Shown here: positions 40,478-52,020 of the stretch, piece by piece
Layout: each line of letters starts with the position of its first letter
Position numbering within the stretch: the first letter of the stretch is position 1
From: Knoxdaviesia capensis
Lineage: Eukaryota > Ascomycota > Sordariomycetes > Microascales > Gondwanamycetaceae
Length of the DNA stretch: 64,000 nucleotides
Assembly: GCA_001510575.1 (NCBI GenBank)
Contig: LNGK01000005.1
Location: forward strand, 434,001-498,000
Reading direction: 5' to 3'
Program-made: the position numbers and the translations under genes
The notes under the pieces: generated by a model
Seen by the model: only the letters and a program-made list of their open reading frames with translations
The model's database searches: none
What the model was told of the DNA's origin: nothing

Positions 40478-40976
40478 AGCGCATCACGCCGTCAAGCTTT
40501 TGTCCCCGTGGTCCTATGTTTGTTTATAGCATTTCACCACGAGAAAGGAAAAAAAAGACGACGCATCCGATTCAAGAGCAAGATAAAATCAAGTCTCGAT
40601 TGAGCAACAAAGACGAACAGAAAAGTAGTAGCTAGTTAGCTAATAAAGTCCATGTTCATGGAACCCCCCTTCCCCCCGGTTTGCCAGCCGGAGAGCACAA
40701 CTTGTAGCCAATCATGACATCAAGCGAGAAGAGAAAAAGAAAACTGACTCCAGTGGTTTTTGACCATAGCCCATACCCGACTCCCCAGTCACTGACTGTT
40801 TTATACCCAATCTCCAGTTAACCAACAAGCCGTCGTTAATCTGCAATGATGCATGTCTGCAAGCGAACTATTAGCATTCTAACTCTAACTCTGCCCAAGA
40901 AAGAAGACTTCATCGGCCACATACCATCAATTAAAACGAATATATAAGCAAGAAGGCATGTCGCCAACATTGAAAT
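40478..40976. other. Convergent intergenic region
   Basis: About 500 bases, A-rich at the start. It likely holds the 3' UTRs of the Arb2-domain gene and the small minus-strand gene. Confidence 0.5.
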
Positions 40977-41303
40977 TTAAGAAGTCCGCAGAATGTCCTT
41001 GATAGACGCGGTGATGATGTGGGACGTGAACGACGGGTTCATCGTGCTTCCAGCAGCCTGCGGCCGACCTGCGCCAGAAGTCCCAGAGGCCGTCTGGGAG
41101 CTGGTGGCTGCCGGGGGAGAGGCCGAAGTGCTCGCGCGGGTGGTTGTGGACGTCTTGGAGGTGGTTGACGCGCTGCCATCCGCTCCCCCAGAAGTAGAAG
41201 CCGAGCCCGGAGTAGCCGTGGCTGGGAAGTCTCTTTCAGGAGCAGAGTTCAGCTCAACAAGAAGCTGACCAAAGAAGTCATCTTCGACAGTTCTCGGGCT
41301 CAT
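40977..41303 (-). CDS. Small Ser/Thr/Ala-rich hypothetical protein
   Basis: An open frame of 108 residues from ATG at 41303. It begins MSPRTVEDDFFGQLLVELNSAPERDF, passes through a low-complexity stretch rich in Ser, Thr and Ala, and ends NPSFTSHIITASIKDILRTS, which looks like an ordered C-terminal helix. Codon choice favours G or C at third positions like nearby real genes. I recognise no family. A good acceptor (CCCTTACAG) lies 23 bases before the ATG, and the frame stays open to it. So this may be the last exon of a longer gene, or the acceptor may end a 5' UTR intron. Confidence 0.55.
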   Translation of the reverse strand: MSPRTVEDDFFGQLLVELNSAPERDFPATATPGSASTSGGADGSASTTSKTSTTTRASTSASPPAATSSQTASGTSGAGRPQAAGSTMNPSFTSHIITASIKDILRTS

Positions 41304-44300
41304 TGTTGCGGATGAGTTGGGGGTTCTGTAAGGGCACAGCGGTTTGACGTTGAAAAGTGAGAGACCGAAAGGAGAAATGAACAAAGTTGCTGGTGGGAGT
41401 GTAGAGAGGAAGTATGTCACAAGAATGGGAGGGTATGTCTGATGTATATTCAGTAACGGTAGGCGAGAGGTCAAGATGTGGATGTGGATGGGATGATATG
41501 TATTCGACTTGAGGAATGAACAAGTGGGAGGGCCTCAAGAATATATATATATTGTGCAGGTGAGATTGAGGCCGGAAGAAAACCAAATGGATTGTCAACC
41601 TAGCAAAGATGGTCTTGCAGGGGGAGATGTGGTGTGGGGGATGTGTGAAGGGTAGCTATAAGAAGGTCCCCGGATCTATATCTCTAAAGAAGAGGCTGGA
41701 TTGTAGAGACCGATGTAGTGTGGTGTAGACGCCGATACCCTGCGACTTATATAGGAGCTTGGAAACGAGAGGACCTTGACGAACAATGTGCTTACACGCT
41801 CACTGATACGATCCAACACATCAGACTGACACTTGGTATGTACGCAGATACGCAGAAACTGAAGATGCCCGGTCTAGCAACGTGACAGGCCAACGCCGCC
41901 AGGAGAGTGAACGTAGCAGCAGATTGACTCAGCCGGCCTGGAGATTAGAGAGACAGTTGCATCCGCCCCGAAAGGGGGACGTAAGGCAGAGATTCAAAGT
42001 TTTGAAGATGTTCTCCTCAGTACTGCCGAGTAAGAGTCGTGAAGGCTGACTTTGGCGTGCGAACAAGGAGGCAAAGTTTTCACCTTGGATTCTCGGGTTC
42101 TTCGTGTTGGTGGTCTCTCAGTCCCATTCTTCAGAAAACCTCGGCTCACGAAAGAATTTGAAACCGGGCTATCGAGATTCGGGCTTGGAGATGTATCAAG
42201 TGGTCGAATGAAGATGGGCACACTCCGGGGCCGAAGGTTGCGTGGAAGCTTGAAATCGGACGTGGGGCTGACAGAAAGTTGAACACAGCTTATCAAGTAT
42301 AGACCGGCGATGCACGGCGATTGGACTGTTGCAAGTCTCAAAAAGAAGGAGACGGAAACAAAACACGACGTGTTAGTCAGTCAGGCAAGTATCATGAACC
42401 CGTATATTCAAAAGGGTGTGGGTATAAAGGGCTGATGGCTGACGACAGCTACTAGGGGATGGAGATAGCTTACCTTCTAATGGATTCTAAAGCTGATAAC
42501 ACGAGCAACCGAGAGAAAGAGAGAAAGAGACAACGACGGCCATATAGAGCACGAAGGGGGTGGGGGCACAGATCAAGAGACGGGGAAGGGGGGGCAGAGA
42601 TGACCGCGGCGGGTGAGGTGTCAGACCATCAAAGACACTGAGCAAGACAAAACGGATTAATTCCGGAGCAGTGAGATGCAGGAATCTAGTTAGCTACGGC
42701 TAGGGGAAAATCTGTGCATGTGTTGGATATATGGGTAAGGCCGTGCTTGGTTGTCTGTTTCCCCCTTTTTTCGGGAGTGGGGACGGGGGTGGAAGCAATG
42801 GAAGCTGATTCTCTCCCGGAAGTGAGACCGACCACAGCCGGAACAGTAGTCCAATAGACCAGAAAAAAGGACTTGTGATGGGATTCGACACAGAAAGTTG
42901 GGGGTTCAGCGAGGCAGTTTCATTCTGATTTTGATATCTCCAAACACATGTGCTACCAACTTAAACATCCATGTGCTTATATGCATATGAGCAAGTAGAC
43001 TTGTGTATCAATGAGGAGAGGGAGATACAGAGAGGAGGAGGAGGAGCATCACACAGCCGAGCAGCGAGAGCGGGAATGGAGAGAGGGATACATGACCGCG
43101 GCTCTCAGCACGGTGGGTTTGAACGGTGTAAGTGTGGATGGGTCCATCGGGGTGGGTGTGAACGACCATATATACAGAGGTATCGGCGGGCTGATATTCT
43201 CAGACAGGCGTGTGCATCCGTGTGAACATGAGTAAACATGAGTGAACAATGGTGTAGTCCGTGATCGATGGAAGGTTGACCGTCGAAAAGCCCCCCGAAG
43301 CATGCAGATATCTCGAGCGGAGAGGAAACGTTGGAAGGAAGCATCCAAGGCCGGGGCAAGGATGGCCACACGTGAACTGTATCGCAAGCCACTAACACTA
43401 TCAGTAGGGCCAGAGGCCAGAAGAGGCGTCATAATTCGTTATGTCTCTGAAGAAAGGGTGTGAACGGGCGTGGAACTGGGAAGCGGGAGAGCGATGGTGA
43501 GAAGATGCACGGAGGCAAGGGGTTGGAGAAGGAGGCGGACGATTGTGGGAGTGGCGGAGTGAAGTCGAGCACACTGGTTGGAGGATTTCTCCTGGTCTAG
43601 AACAACGAGTGAGGTTCGGCGCAGGGAGTGAAGAAACGAAGAGAGACATGAAATAGCGCCACCACCCGAATGTGAGAAGGGCGTGTGCATACAAGGCATA
43701 AGACGTAGCATGGGCGGACGCTTGGAGATGTGGCGGGTGTGAGGTATATGCGGCGGGTCATCTATATGATGGTGAGAGGAGGAGAGCTGAATAAGGAACA
43801 CAGAGATCCACGTCCATCGTGGTGATCCACACGGTGGCGTGTAGCATCGGGGGTGACATGACAGGCGTTGGGCAAAGGAAAGGCGTGTTCGGAGATACTT
43901 TTCTTGACAAACCGAAGCCAACAGTTACTTGCAATGTGGGGAGGGGAGGGGATGGGAGAAGCAAATTTGGGGGAAGTGGACGTCCATTGAAGACGGCCGA
44001 CATATCATAGACCAGGGTTGAAGCGTATTCGATCCAGTAGAAGAGGAGCCGGTGGATGAGCTAAAGAAGGGCAAGCGAGTACGTAACAACGGTGGTGGAG
44101 TAAGGCAAGTGAGGAATGAGGGTTGTTGGCTTTTCTGAGAGGCGAAAGGTGGTCGCTGGCCGAGAGGCCGGGACTTTTTGAGGCGCGATATTCTGCGTTG
44201 AGGATCGGTCTACAGTAGTTGGAGGTGAGGTGAAGATTGAGGCACGGCGATACGGGCCTCGATTTGGAGCGCAAAGATGCGGGACTCAGAAGCCAAGCGC

Positions 44301-44697
44301 GGGAGGCCTGGATTAGGTGCGTAACACGTGAAAAGTCAACGGAGGCCGGGATATCAGACCAAACACAAAACACCAGCACCAAGACCGGAGCCGTTAAGCC
44401 AGGGCTATGAGTAAAGGGCCAGCGAGGCTATGCGGCAAACAGGGCCGGTGCGGGCCTGGCATAGGTGTGCTGCAGATTGAGGAGGGGAAGGCGTACGCAA
44501 TGATGCAGGCGAAGTAAAGACGAAGAGGAGATCAAAGAAGAAGAAGACGAAGAAGAAAAGGAGAGAATACGAAGTGGGATGAAAAGGGGAGAAGAGATAG
44601 GAGCAGCCAAAGGCCGGCTGAGGCTGGAGATGTGAGGGAAACGTCCTCCCTGGCTGGCAAACGGAAGGCGCACACCGGGCAAGACGCAAGCACCTAC
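41304..44697. other. Minus-strand pyrimidine-rich region, leader or intron
   Basis: The 3.4 kb has no frame with protein-like content. On the minus strand it is rich in C and T with CA runs, the kind of sequence seen in long fungal leaders and large introns. It lies between an orphan coding exon (44698-44850) and the small gene at 40977-41303, both on the minus strand. A CACGTG box lies at 44325-44330. Confidence 0.5.
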
Positions 44698-44850
44698 CTT
44701 CGATACAAGCGGCAACGTACGATTCTCGATGGTCACGCCCAGAACGAAGGACGAGCCTTCCCCCGGTGTTAAGATCGGCTTAGTAACGTGAGTAACGAGA
44801 GACGGAAGGCGCGAGTCGGCGATCCCAATTGTTTGGCTGCCAGGTGCCAT
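44698..44850 (-). CDS. Orphan first coding exon of an unknown gene
   Basis: Reading from ATG at 44850, 51 codons give MAPGSQTIGIADSRLPSLV... followed by KPILTPGEGSSFVLGVTIENRTLPLVSK, up to a good donor (AAG|GTAGGT). The composition is protein-like, and the ATG has a favourable context. The frame continues without a stop beyond the donor, but with low-complexity Pro/Ser/Leu content. I recognise no family. It may be the 5' exon of a gene whose last exon is 40977-41303; direct joining in phase 0 would stop after 15 more residues, so other exons would be needed. Confidence 0.4.
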
Positions 44851-47800
44851 CGTTGGCGATGGCAGTGTGACACTGGTGATAAGTTGCTTTGCTTTGCTTT
44901 TTTTTTTTTTTTTTTTGCTTCTCGGTCGCGCCTTCCTCTGGGAAGAAGTTTTTTTTTTTCTACACACAACTGAATAGATACAGGAGAGAGAGAGGGATTA
45001 CGGCTTCTTTTTTGTCATTGCTCTGTTGGATAGGAAGAGAGTGGCCACGCCAAAACAAAATCCCCCGGGCGACCATGCCTCTTCGTATTTCGCATTCAGG
45101 AAGTCCGGGACATTCTGCTGGGTGGAAAGGTGCCAAAGGGAGCTGAGTGGGTAGCTGCTCAGGTCTCGCCGGGGTTTCCTTTACACGCAAAAAAAACACA
45201 AGCGAGAGTTAATTGAAAGTTTCCACTGTCCTACTCGCCACAAAGCAAAGTTGGCGAACGTGGTGAGCATCTACAAGGTGATGTGCGAACAGAGTGTGTA
45301 TTAGCCGTGGATCGCCGTATCCTGTCAAATCCCCCCAGGCAGCAAGATCTTTTGAGTTGCGGGCTTGACGTTGGAAGCGCAAAAGTGACGACGACTGGGA
45401 CTTGCCGGTTCCTGATTTAGGGCTGTCACTTCCCGATTGGACTGGGCTGGTTATGCTCGTAGTTTCCCCCAATTGCCACCCCAGCTTCGCCGATCCAATG
45501 CAAGAGGGCAAGAACAACATCTTTTTGTCCCTGCTTGTTTCCAAACCATGTTTCCTCGGGCATGGCTTGCTCCTTCCTCCTGCCTCAGTGGCAGAGTCGT
45601 ATGAGCCGCTTTCCTCCACAAGGTCTTTTTGCATCTTCTTTTCACTGCCACCATTGGACGGACGGGCCTCGTTTCTGGCGATCTAGGGTCTTTTTTCCCT
45701 GCTCTTTTTTCTTTAGTCTCCGGGTTTCTCTTTACCCACCAGACGTGAGTAACACATTTCCGCCCCTTCCCACTTCGTTCCGCCCAGGTTAGTGAGGCCG
45801 GCCCTGCATTGGGATGGATATGAGTAATTGCTATCTGTAGAGCGTTGGAGTCACCAACAGTCGGCCGACTTGGACTGGATTAGATCGACTGGACTGCGCA
45901 AGTTTGAACTTGAAAGGGGATTGATGCTGCGAGCCTCCATTCTCTAGGGACTGTTACCACTTGTCCCGTTACTTAGTATGTGTGAGGTTGAACATGACTC
46001 TCTTCTCTCTCTCTCAAGGTCAAGGAGGAAGAAACCCGCCAGACTGGATCGGTTGGACATAGAAGTACCTGGGTCCTTCGGGGCTCGTTTTTTTTCTCTT
46101 TTTATTTTTTCTTTCTTTTTTTTCCCTCAGCTGGATCACACAGCACATGCGTGTAATGTGGTGTTTGTGCTTTAAGGAAACAGAAACGACCCAAAAAGGA
46201 AAATTGACAAAAAGAAAAAGAAGGGAAAAAAAAGAAGGGGAAAAAACAGCCACAGCAGTGGGGTCTGTCCGTGGGACTTCTAAGACCTCTCCAATTGGTG
46301 GTGGTCATTGGTGGCCGTGGCTGTCGCGGTTCACGGGGTTCCGGGGTGAAGTTTCCAGCAGTTCGGCTCTGCCATTCGCTCGCCATCCTACATCTCTCTC
46401 GGCCGCCCATCCGGTCATCGGTGCCGACGCCCCCCGAGCCCGAGTTTGTCTTTCGGGTATTCCATGCCATGTCATGCACCCGATTGGGCCCCGTCTCGAG
46501 CCCAGAAAACCCCCAAGGGAACGACGTATTGTGGTAGTGTCACCATAGCCACCTCCTCCAATAACCCTCAGTGCGTCAATGCTCAATGACCTTTCCTCTC
46601 TCCTTTCGCTGGGGAACGTGCCGCCGTGTGTTGTACAGCCGCCCCGGCCTCATTCATCACCATCCATCATCCATCCGCCCCTCAATATCAAAAGCTTCCC
46701 CTTTATCGAGCATTTACACTTCTGCTCCCCGCCCCCCACCAAAGCCCTCATATTCATTTTTCGTGTGTGGCTCTCCCGAAGGAGAATTAAACGTAAAATC
46801 TATTTCTGGTGCTCATACTGTCTTCCTCTCACCCCAAACCTCGCTTACAGGTCCTATTGCATCATCATCATCATCATGACCACTTGCTTCGGCGACCACG
46901 AGGTTCATGCATACACCTCGACAGTACACTAGGTACTCGACTGTACTACCCAGCATGGGACGACAAGGCTGTCTCCGACCGACCCGGAACTTATGTAAGT
47001 CCCTACACCTCGCCGAAGACCGTTCCCCGATGCCGCGCGTCCGTCGATCGGCAGGGCAGATAGCTGCAATAGGAACAGCACAAGAGAGAGAGCAAGTCTT
47101 CGCGTCCTGCCTCGCCAAATACGAGCTTGCTGCAGGTACATATGCAGAGGAAGCATGTGCCGACAGCGTGAGGCTGAGGCTTTGCTCCCGGCAAGTCCAG
47201 CAAACGACGCGTCACCAGCCTAGGCAGAAAGAAAAGAAGAAAAAAAGTCAACGACGCTCTTTTTGGGCGCGAATCGGCTGGTTGGCATGCATGCTTGCCC
47301 TGCTTGTACGAAGTCGGAGGTGCAAGGCATCATTTAGGGAAATGGTTCCAAGATCCAAGACACCCAAGCTACTATGTAACAGCTCTTAAGCTAGCTGGCT
47401 CGCTAGCGACTCAACTCAAAAGGTACGTCCGGCTTGGCTGTGAGGATGGCGATGATGAAAATCCCGGCAAAAAGGCTATTAACACGATCTGGTTGGCGTT
47501 TTGACTGTGTGTGGTGGGGTCTCTCTCTCTATCCTTGGAACGGAAAAAGAAAAAGAAAAAAAAAACCCCTGAGGGTTCAAGGGTTTTTTTTTTGGTCTCT
47601 CTATCTGTTTCATCACGATTTTGCTGGCGCCACATTATTATCACGAAGTCCCGCTTTGCAAACCGTTCCTGGTCTGACTAAGGGTAGTGAATATGCTACG
47701 CCTTTTTTTATTTGCAATTCGCGCTGTTTGTGCTCAACAATTTTCTTTTTTCATGTGACTCCAGCTCTCTGTCACCGGTATGTTCGCTCCAACGAGCCGG

Positions 47801-50004
47801 AACTCCCGCCGTGTATACATGCCGGACTGCTGTGGAGCCAGTCCCGGAACCCTCCTGCGAAGACCGGGATGATGACATCGGGTCAATTGAAGCGACTACT
47901 CCCAGCATTCCCCTATGGGGATCAGCACCTTTTTTTTGGTCTGGTATTGTACAATCGGAGCTCACAGGGGAAGTGTAATAGATATTAGTTCATCTTTTCT
48001 TCTGGTGTTTCTCTCGGAGACAATCGTGTGCTGTCCAACGCAGCACAGATCAGCCGATCTCACGTTTCCCTGGTGTCTTAAATCATCGGGGGCCGCGACA
48101 CCCTCTTTGCGAGTTCCAAATTTTCCGTTTTGTCCAGTCATCCTGCAGGGCGAAAAGAAAATCAGATAGGTACGGCACATAGTGGTTTGGGGGTGTCATT
48201 GGCGGTTGCGGCGCGTATGTTACATGAGATGCATGGGTTTAAGACACACACTCACACACACATCCATTTCCGTGGTGTTGTTCCCTTTGCGCTGGAGCCT
48301 TGCGGAGGTTCCCACAGCCTGCAGCGCGTGGGGAACTGAACCCAACGGCCATGCGCACCAGTGCACACTGTCCATGGAGATTGTGAAGCGAGAGAGCCCG
48401 AGATTGCTAGAGCACCACCCACCCCGCCCATTACTTCCTACACCTGCCAGATCGGCACGTCGGGGAGACGGTCACGGGTACTGCGTCGATTTCCTGCCGG
48501 TGCTCGTGAACAAGCTTCGCTGGTGCAACAATAGCCTCATGGTTCTCTGTGCCTGCCCGCCCGCCCCCTCCTCTCATGCGCTATCATATCCACAGACTTA
48601 CGCGGCTTTGCATCCTCCTCGCCTATCGACAGGAGTTCATCCCCCCCCGGTCCCACACGGCCGGCAGCACCAATTGCGCCGGCCTCCGAGCTTCACCGCC
48701 GCCACGCGCTATCTACATGCCTACAGTACATAGTACCATTTTTACAAGATACCTACTTCTCTCGTTACGTCGCCCCCACTCAGAGAGCAGATAAATGCAA
48801 AATCCCGTTTGCCAAGCAAATTTAGAGATATCACTACACTACCCCCAAATCTTAAACCCACGGTACGGTTAACGTGAGAAATTGGAGCAAAAGAAGCGAA
48901 AAAGATAATTTGAACAGTTCGCCAAGCTGGCGTGTGGACTAGCTGCATGACAGAAATTTTCATTGGTTGGTATTGCATACAGTTCGTGGCTTTTTGTGTG
49001 GTTTCCAGCAACCACAACTTGCCGGGTGTTGTCGCTGCGGAACGCCGAAGTGGGGCCGTGCAGGCCCGGCCGGGCCGCCCCGCTTTAGGCACCTGTATTT
49101 CTCGAGGCTTGTGGACTTTTCAGCGCTGGCCATGTCCCACGCACGTTATTTTTTCTCGCAAGCACAAGAAAAACTTATCTAGTGTGTTTTACAGAGATTG
49201 CATTTCTTTTTTTTCTCTCTCTTCTGTGGGGGGTTTGTTTCTGATGCTCGGTTGATCCCTGGATATGTGCAGGCCAGTCGGGGTTCCCGGACATAGGTGA
49301 GACAGAGGCATTCCGGATGGAAGCCAAAATGGAAAATACTGAAGGCCGGCTGATATAGGGCAGTAATGACTAATTGCAGCTGGCCATCCGCGTTCCTCTG
49401 TACAAGGGCACGGCGACATCTCACGCTGGTGGGTAGGGGAACTTGTGGCCGGCAGTCGGTGGTCGAGCAACCCCAGACCCAGGGACAAGATACGCACAAC
49501 AGATATCTTTAATTCTCGTTCATGGACTGCCATTCCTTAAATGATCCATCTATGACAATACCAAACCAGCAATATCTACCCTGGCTGGGTTCCTTGGTTT
49601 TTTTTTTTTTTTCGTCGCTCAGATATATTCCCGTGCCCTTGACATACTGGGGGACAGGCAGTTAGTAGTACACAGACTAACAGTTCACTCGTAAAGAAGC
49701 TTCTTTTCTCGGATACTATTTTTGGCTGCTATACGAGCAGCCCCAACCCACCACGCTTCGGTCTTGATACTCCCGGCCCACGGACGCAGCTGCTTCACAT
49801 CACGCATCACACCCTGAGAGGGCCCCATTTTTCACCTTCCGCTTTTGTGTGCGTGTGGTTCCCCGGCACGCCCTATATCAACCAAGCACGAGCCCGGCTG
49901 GGCCTACGAATCCAGCGTTACAATATCAATCTTCCTCCAGGCTCCGATTTCCAGGACCTCCTGCCCTCCCCTCTTTCTTCTGAGCGCGCTGGCGGAAGGA
50001 CGAA

Positions 50005-50030
50005 GGAGGGGGGAGGGGGGAGGGGGGAGG
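50005..50030 (+). repeat. G-run cluster, potential G-quadruplex
   Basis: Successive runs of three to seven G separated by single A bases, satisfying the usual pattern for an intramolecular G-quadruplex on the + strand. It lies inside a gene-sparse region. Confidence 0.7.
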
Positions 50031-51795
50031 AATACTGCTGTTACTTTGTGAACTTGGCTGGCTCTTTTCAGCCGGGATACGCGGGAGGATGAGGAGATAT
50101 AGTATAGCGGCACTTTTTTGGGGGGGGGGGGCTTTTTTACCCCTCCATCGCTATATGCGCTGGCCCTCTCCAGGCATCCATTTAAGGAATCGTCGTCAGC
50201 TTCCTGGGATATAGACTTGCCGGGAGCAGCTATTCTCGGTGTGTGCTCTGCATGGCCGGACAGCATCTGGGTGGTTGGTTTGCCAGGAAATATGGGCTGT
50301 CGTTGGTGTACGTACTTGTCGGCCGAGGATGTGATGGCACCTCACTAAGGCTCGTGGGACTGGGAGGGTGGTTGTCGTGCAGAAACCGCCGGCCGCCCCC
50401 CGGATGTCACACCGACAGCGAAGTTCCTGCCTCCCCCCCATGGACGTGACATCCCGGCTTCGGATAAAAAAAGTCTTCTAGAACGGCAAAAGGGCCCCAT
50501 CGCAGTCGCGCCACCGGATCTGGAGGCGTCGTAACCCTTTTTCCCTGCTCTCGCTCTTGGTGCAACCCTTCGTTCTCCGCATGCTTTGGGGGTGTGGGGG
50601 GTATGCTGATGGTCCTCGACTTGCAAGGACGCCGGATGCACACACGCTTCGGCCAATCACGGCGGTGATGTCCCAAACAAGCTGCAGGTCCTGGGACGAA
50701 ACAACGCCCAAAAGGTCCTGGTCTTGCTCTAGCCTGTTGCATCTCTGATAATCCTTCGTCTTCTGGCTTCCTGTTGGTCCTCCGGCCTGTTGCTCTGCGC
50801 CGGTGCATTCCGCACCCCCGGCGGCCACCCTCGGCACGACTCAGCTGTTCATTTCATGGTAGGGCGCAGGTGGAGAGCGAATCGCATTGGCAAGCGGGTC
50901 GGCGAGACCGGAGGGGGTCGAGAAGCTTTTCTGGCTGGCTTATATGTAGCTCCAATGCATGTTCCTCCATGTGTATCTGTGTGTTCTAGCTACTAGTCTT
51001 CACCCCTTCGAGGTTGTCCTGCAGGGTATTGAGAAGAGTAAAAGCGATGAGAAATATTTGCGTGCTTTTATCCAGATATCTCAAGGTTTTGCTCTGTGTG
51101 TCGCAAAAGTGAGCACACTTCGTGGTCCGGCCGAGAAACGTCAAGCCCACTTACAAGGCGTTGTTAGGGTCTGTGTGGCCGGGGGCGGAATGGAGAGGGC
51201 TTCTGCACGTTCATTTGCAGGATTCGCAATGTTGCTTGAACATGAAAATTTTCTTCTTGTTCTTCGTCTTGTTTCTGCTGTCGGTCTCTGTTGTCGGTTA
51301 CCTCCGCACAAGCCCACCCCCTCGAGGGATGCATGAATATATTTCCACTCTGGGCCTAGTTTTCTTGTTTTGGGGGTTGTTCACTTGGGTGTAAGACACG
51401 GCGTCTCTTGGCCCCCGAGAGGCTAAAGGGGAATGTCTCACATCTTCAGGCTCACCAGAAATCTGTAGAGTGCATATACTTCGCGGGAGGGACACCTGGC
51501 GGCCTCACGTATTGTCGCTCCGGCATTGTGTGTTGTAGCATCGGAGCAGCGTGGCTCCATACCTATGCAGACGATCGTGAGATTTTGAGATCTCAGTGGT
51601 GATTATGTGGCCTTGTCCTCCGGCTTAGGACTGAATGTTGTTGTAACGTAGTCGTCGAATGTTTTGTTTTGGATTCTGCTTATAGGTTGCAATATCTGCA
51701 ACGGCATATCCAGTCGTCCCGATCTTCAAGAAGCAAGACACTGCAGGAGAACGTGTTGGTGGCTTCAGGAGCAAGGATGCAAACCCGAACCCTAT

Positions 51796-51836
51796 AAACC
51801 CTAACTGGCATATAGGGCTTGAGTATTAACCCTAAC
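51796..51836 (+). promoter_or_regulatory. Telobox-like pair upstream of the Gemin2-like gene
   Basis: AAACCCTAAC (51796-51805) and TTAACCCTAAC (51826-51836) lie about 185-225 bases before the ATG at 52021. Such AACCCTAA boxes bind Tbf1/Teb1-type Myb proteins in other fungi and occur in promoters of ribosome and RNA-processing genes. Function here is inferred. Confidence 0.5.
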
Positions 51837-52020
51837 TAGCCAAATTTCGCCTGAGGCTAACTTTCGGCCTCTTTGATCAACGACAACCTAAACTTCAAAC
51901 GTCAAGGTCAAACGAGAATTCGCCATCTCTCCACCACCACACCGCAAGGCCAAATAACCTTCCAGGCTCCACACGATCAATCCGCGACGCTGCGACCTCG
52001 CATCTCGTCCATTGCACGCA

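Larger units (their letters stand above)
44851..52020. other. Gene-sparse 7.2 kb region
   Basis: I found no supportable gene or RNA gene here. Features seen: T and A homopolymers (44900-44917, 46200-46245, 47585-47594), an ATC run at about 46860-46877, a strong G-run cluster at about 50005-50030, a G12 run at about 50120-50131, and telobox-like motifs at 51796-51836. ORFs up to 184 codons overlap each other on several frames and have no protein-like features. Confidence 0.5.

Noticed and set aside
40217..40529. Alternative frame rich in Met and Pro over the Arb2-gene tail
   Set aside because: It is the GAT repeat read as ATG codons; the Asp frame continues the gene.
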